A stretch of 64,000 nucleotides of DNA, taken from NCBI RefSeq assembly GCF_009873495.1, contig NZ_CP046703.1, forward strand, positions 1,984,001 through 2,048,000. Reading direction: 5' to 3'. The position numbers were made by a program, and so were the translations under genes. The notes below the pieces were generated by a model. It searched no databases, was not told the DNA's origin, and saw nothing but the letters and a program-made list of their open reading frames with translations. The stretch is from Nostoc sp. ATCC 53789 (GTDB lineage Bacteria > Cyanobacteriota > Cyanobacteriia > Cyanobacteriales > Nostocaceae). Below, in pieces: positions 63,625 through 64,000 of this stretch; position 1 is the stretch's first letter; each line of letters opens with the position of its first letter.

Positions 63625-64000
63625 CTAACAAGAGACTAATTCTGAGTTTCCAAACATTGGCACAAAGTTACGATATGCTGACAATGCCGCTTCTTTAACA
63701 TTTGCATTCACAATTGGAAAGGTAGTGAGGATGTAGCTAAATTCATCTTCGGTTAAGCCGTAAAGATGTGCTACCATTCCATCGAGTTCGGCGCGGAGTT
63801 TGGCGCGTTCTGCTTCGTCGGTAACGCCTTGTTGATGGGAACCTAAACCGACTTCTTGCGCGAGTTCGTCAAATTCTGGTGTGGTGCAGATGAGTTTAGC
63901 GGCACGTTGTACAATATCGTTGAAGTTGCGATCGTTTTTTGTTAAACGTGGGACGGGTAGCTGGTAGACATAGAACATATTGAGGTTTGTAGTAACCTTC
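63625..64000 (-). CDS. C-terminal end of a type IIG restriction-modification enzyme (partial)
   Basis: The reading frame continues past the window edge, since bases 63979-64000 are open in frame (KVTTNLN before the internal Met). The visible part includes MFYVYQLPVPRLTKND, then LRAELDGMVAHLYGLTEDEF and YILTTFPIVN. These are features of the C-terminal end of Eco57I/DUF-type adenine-specific methylase-endonuclease fusions. The catalytic parts are outside the window. Identification rests on recall of that C-terminal motif. Confidence 0.6.
   Translation of the reverse strand, partial: KVTTNLNMFYVYQLPVPRLTKNDRNFNDIVQRAAKLICTTPEFDELAQEVGLGSHQQGVTDEAERAKLRAELDGMVAHLYGLTEDEFSYILTTFPIVNANVKEAALSAYRNFVPMFGNSELVSC

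Overview
The window is chromosomal DNA of a filamentous, heterocyst-forming-type cyanobacterium, most likely Nostoc or a close relative. The evidence is RNA polymerase beta' split into rpoC1 and rpoC2, photosynthesis micro-genes (psbY, petG, probably cytM), a FurC/PerR-type regulator, very frequent GCGATCGC (HIP1-like) octamers, and dense families of short interspersed repeats (TGACAAA heptamers, GGGGACAAGG hairpins, CGTCTC-type palindromes). It is ordinary core genome sprinkled with accessory genes. I see no rRNA, tRNA, CRISPR array or prophage.

Layout. 1-7.7 kb: a probable NdhI maturation factor (CRR6-like, -), furC/perR (+), a large NACHT NTPase with pentapeptide repeats (-), a pseudo-receiver/DUF3685 protein (+) and a phytol/dolichol-kinase-type membrane protein (+). 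7.7-9.5 kb: an 11-copy 21-bp tandem array followed by an IS110-family element; a 19-bp sequence from the array end recurs beyond the element. 9.5-12.6 kb (-): a flavoprotein oxidoreductase lacking the redox cysteines, cobD and the nucleoid protein HU. 13.2-18.6 kb (-): the type IV pilus operon pilM-pilN-pilO-pilQ. 18.7-24.1 kb: a sugar-binding lipoprotein, folC, psbY, a gamma-carbonic-anhydrase-like protein, a TIGR02652-type protein and a VOC protein. 24.3-33.7 kb: a fused M16 peptidase, a cupredoxin, map, an SH3-like secreted protein, a membrane coiled-coil protein, an amidase and a Crp-like regulator. 34.3-39.1 kb: cytM, petG, rsmD, hisH, a decayed gene, a DUF3370 protein and a Uma2 nuclease-family protein. 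39.3-51 kb (-): the conserved block rpsT-tatD-rpoB-rpoC1-rpoC2. 51.6-58.1 kb: hisD, a universal stress protein, an SRPBCC-like protein, hslO and a repeat-rich membrane protein. 58.5-64 kb (-): a beta-hydroxyacid dehydrogenase, a 31-residue membrane micro-protein, a MidA-type methyltransferase, a DUF5615/DUF433 toxin-antitoxin-like pair, a VOC protein, a stand-alone GAF protein and the C-terminal end of a probable type IIG restriction-modification enzyme cut by the window edge.

The most interesting points are these. (1) The 178-residue GAF protein at 62.5-63.0 kb carries both cysteines of a DXCF-type cyanobacteriochrome, 28 residues apart, yet has no output domain. (2) Interspersed repeats have entered the reading frames of several conserved genes (DUF3685, cobD, M16 peptidase, midA, and the upstream extension of folC) without breaking them. 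(3) Three identical 64-bp hairpin repeats and a nested miniature element show recent repeat mobility. (4) The IS110 element sits at the tandem array, with a strongly folded segment on one side that could relate to its guide RNA. (5) The NACHT-pentapeptide protein is a candidate sensor or defence ATPase. No multi-gene system that I can call new is evident.
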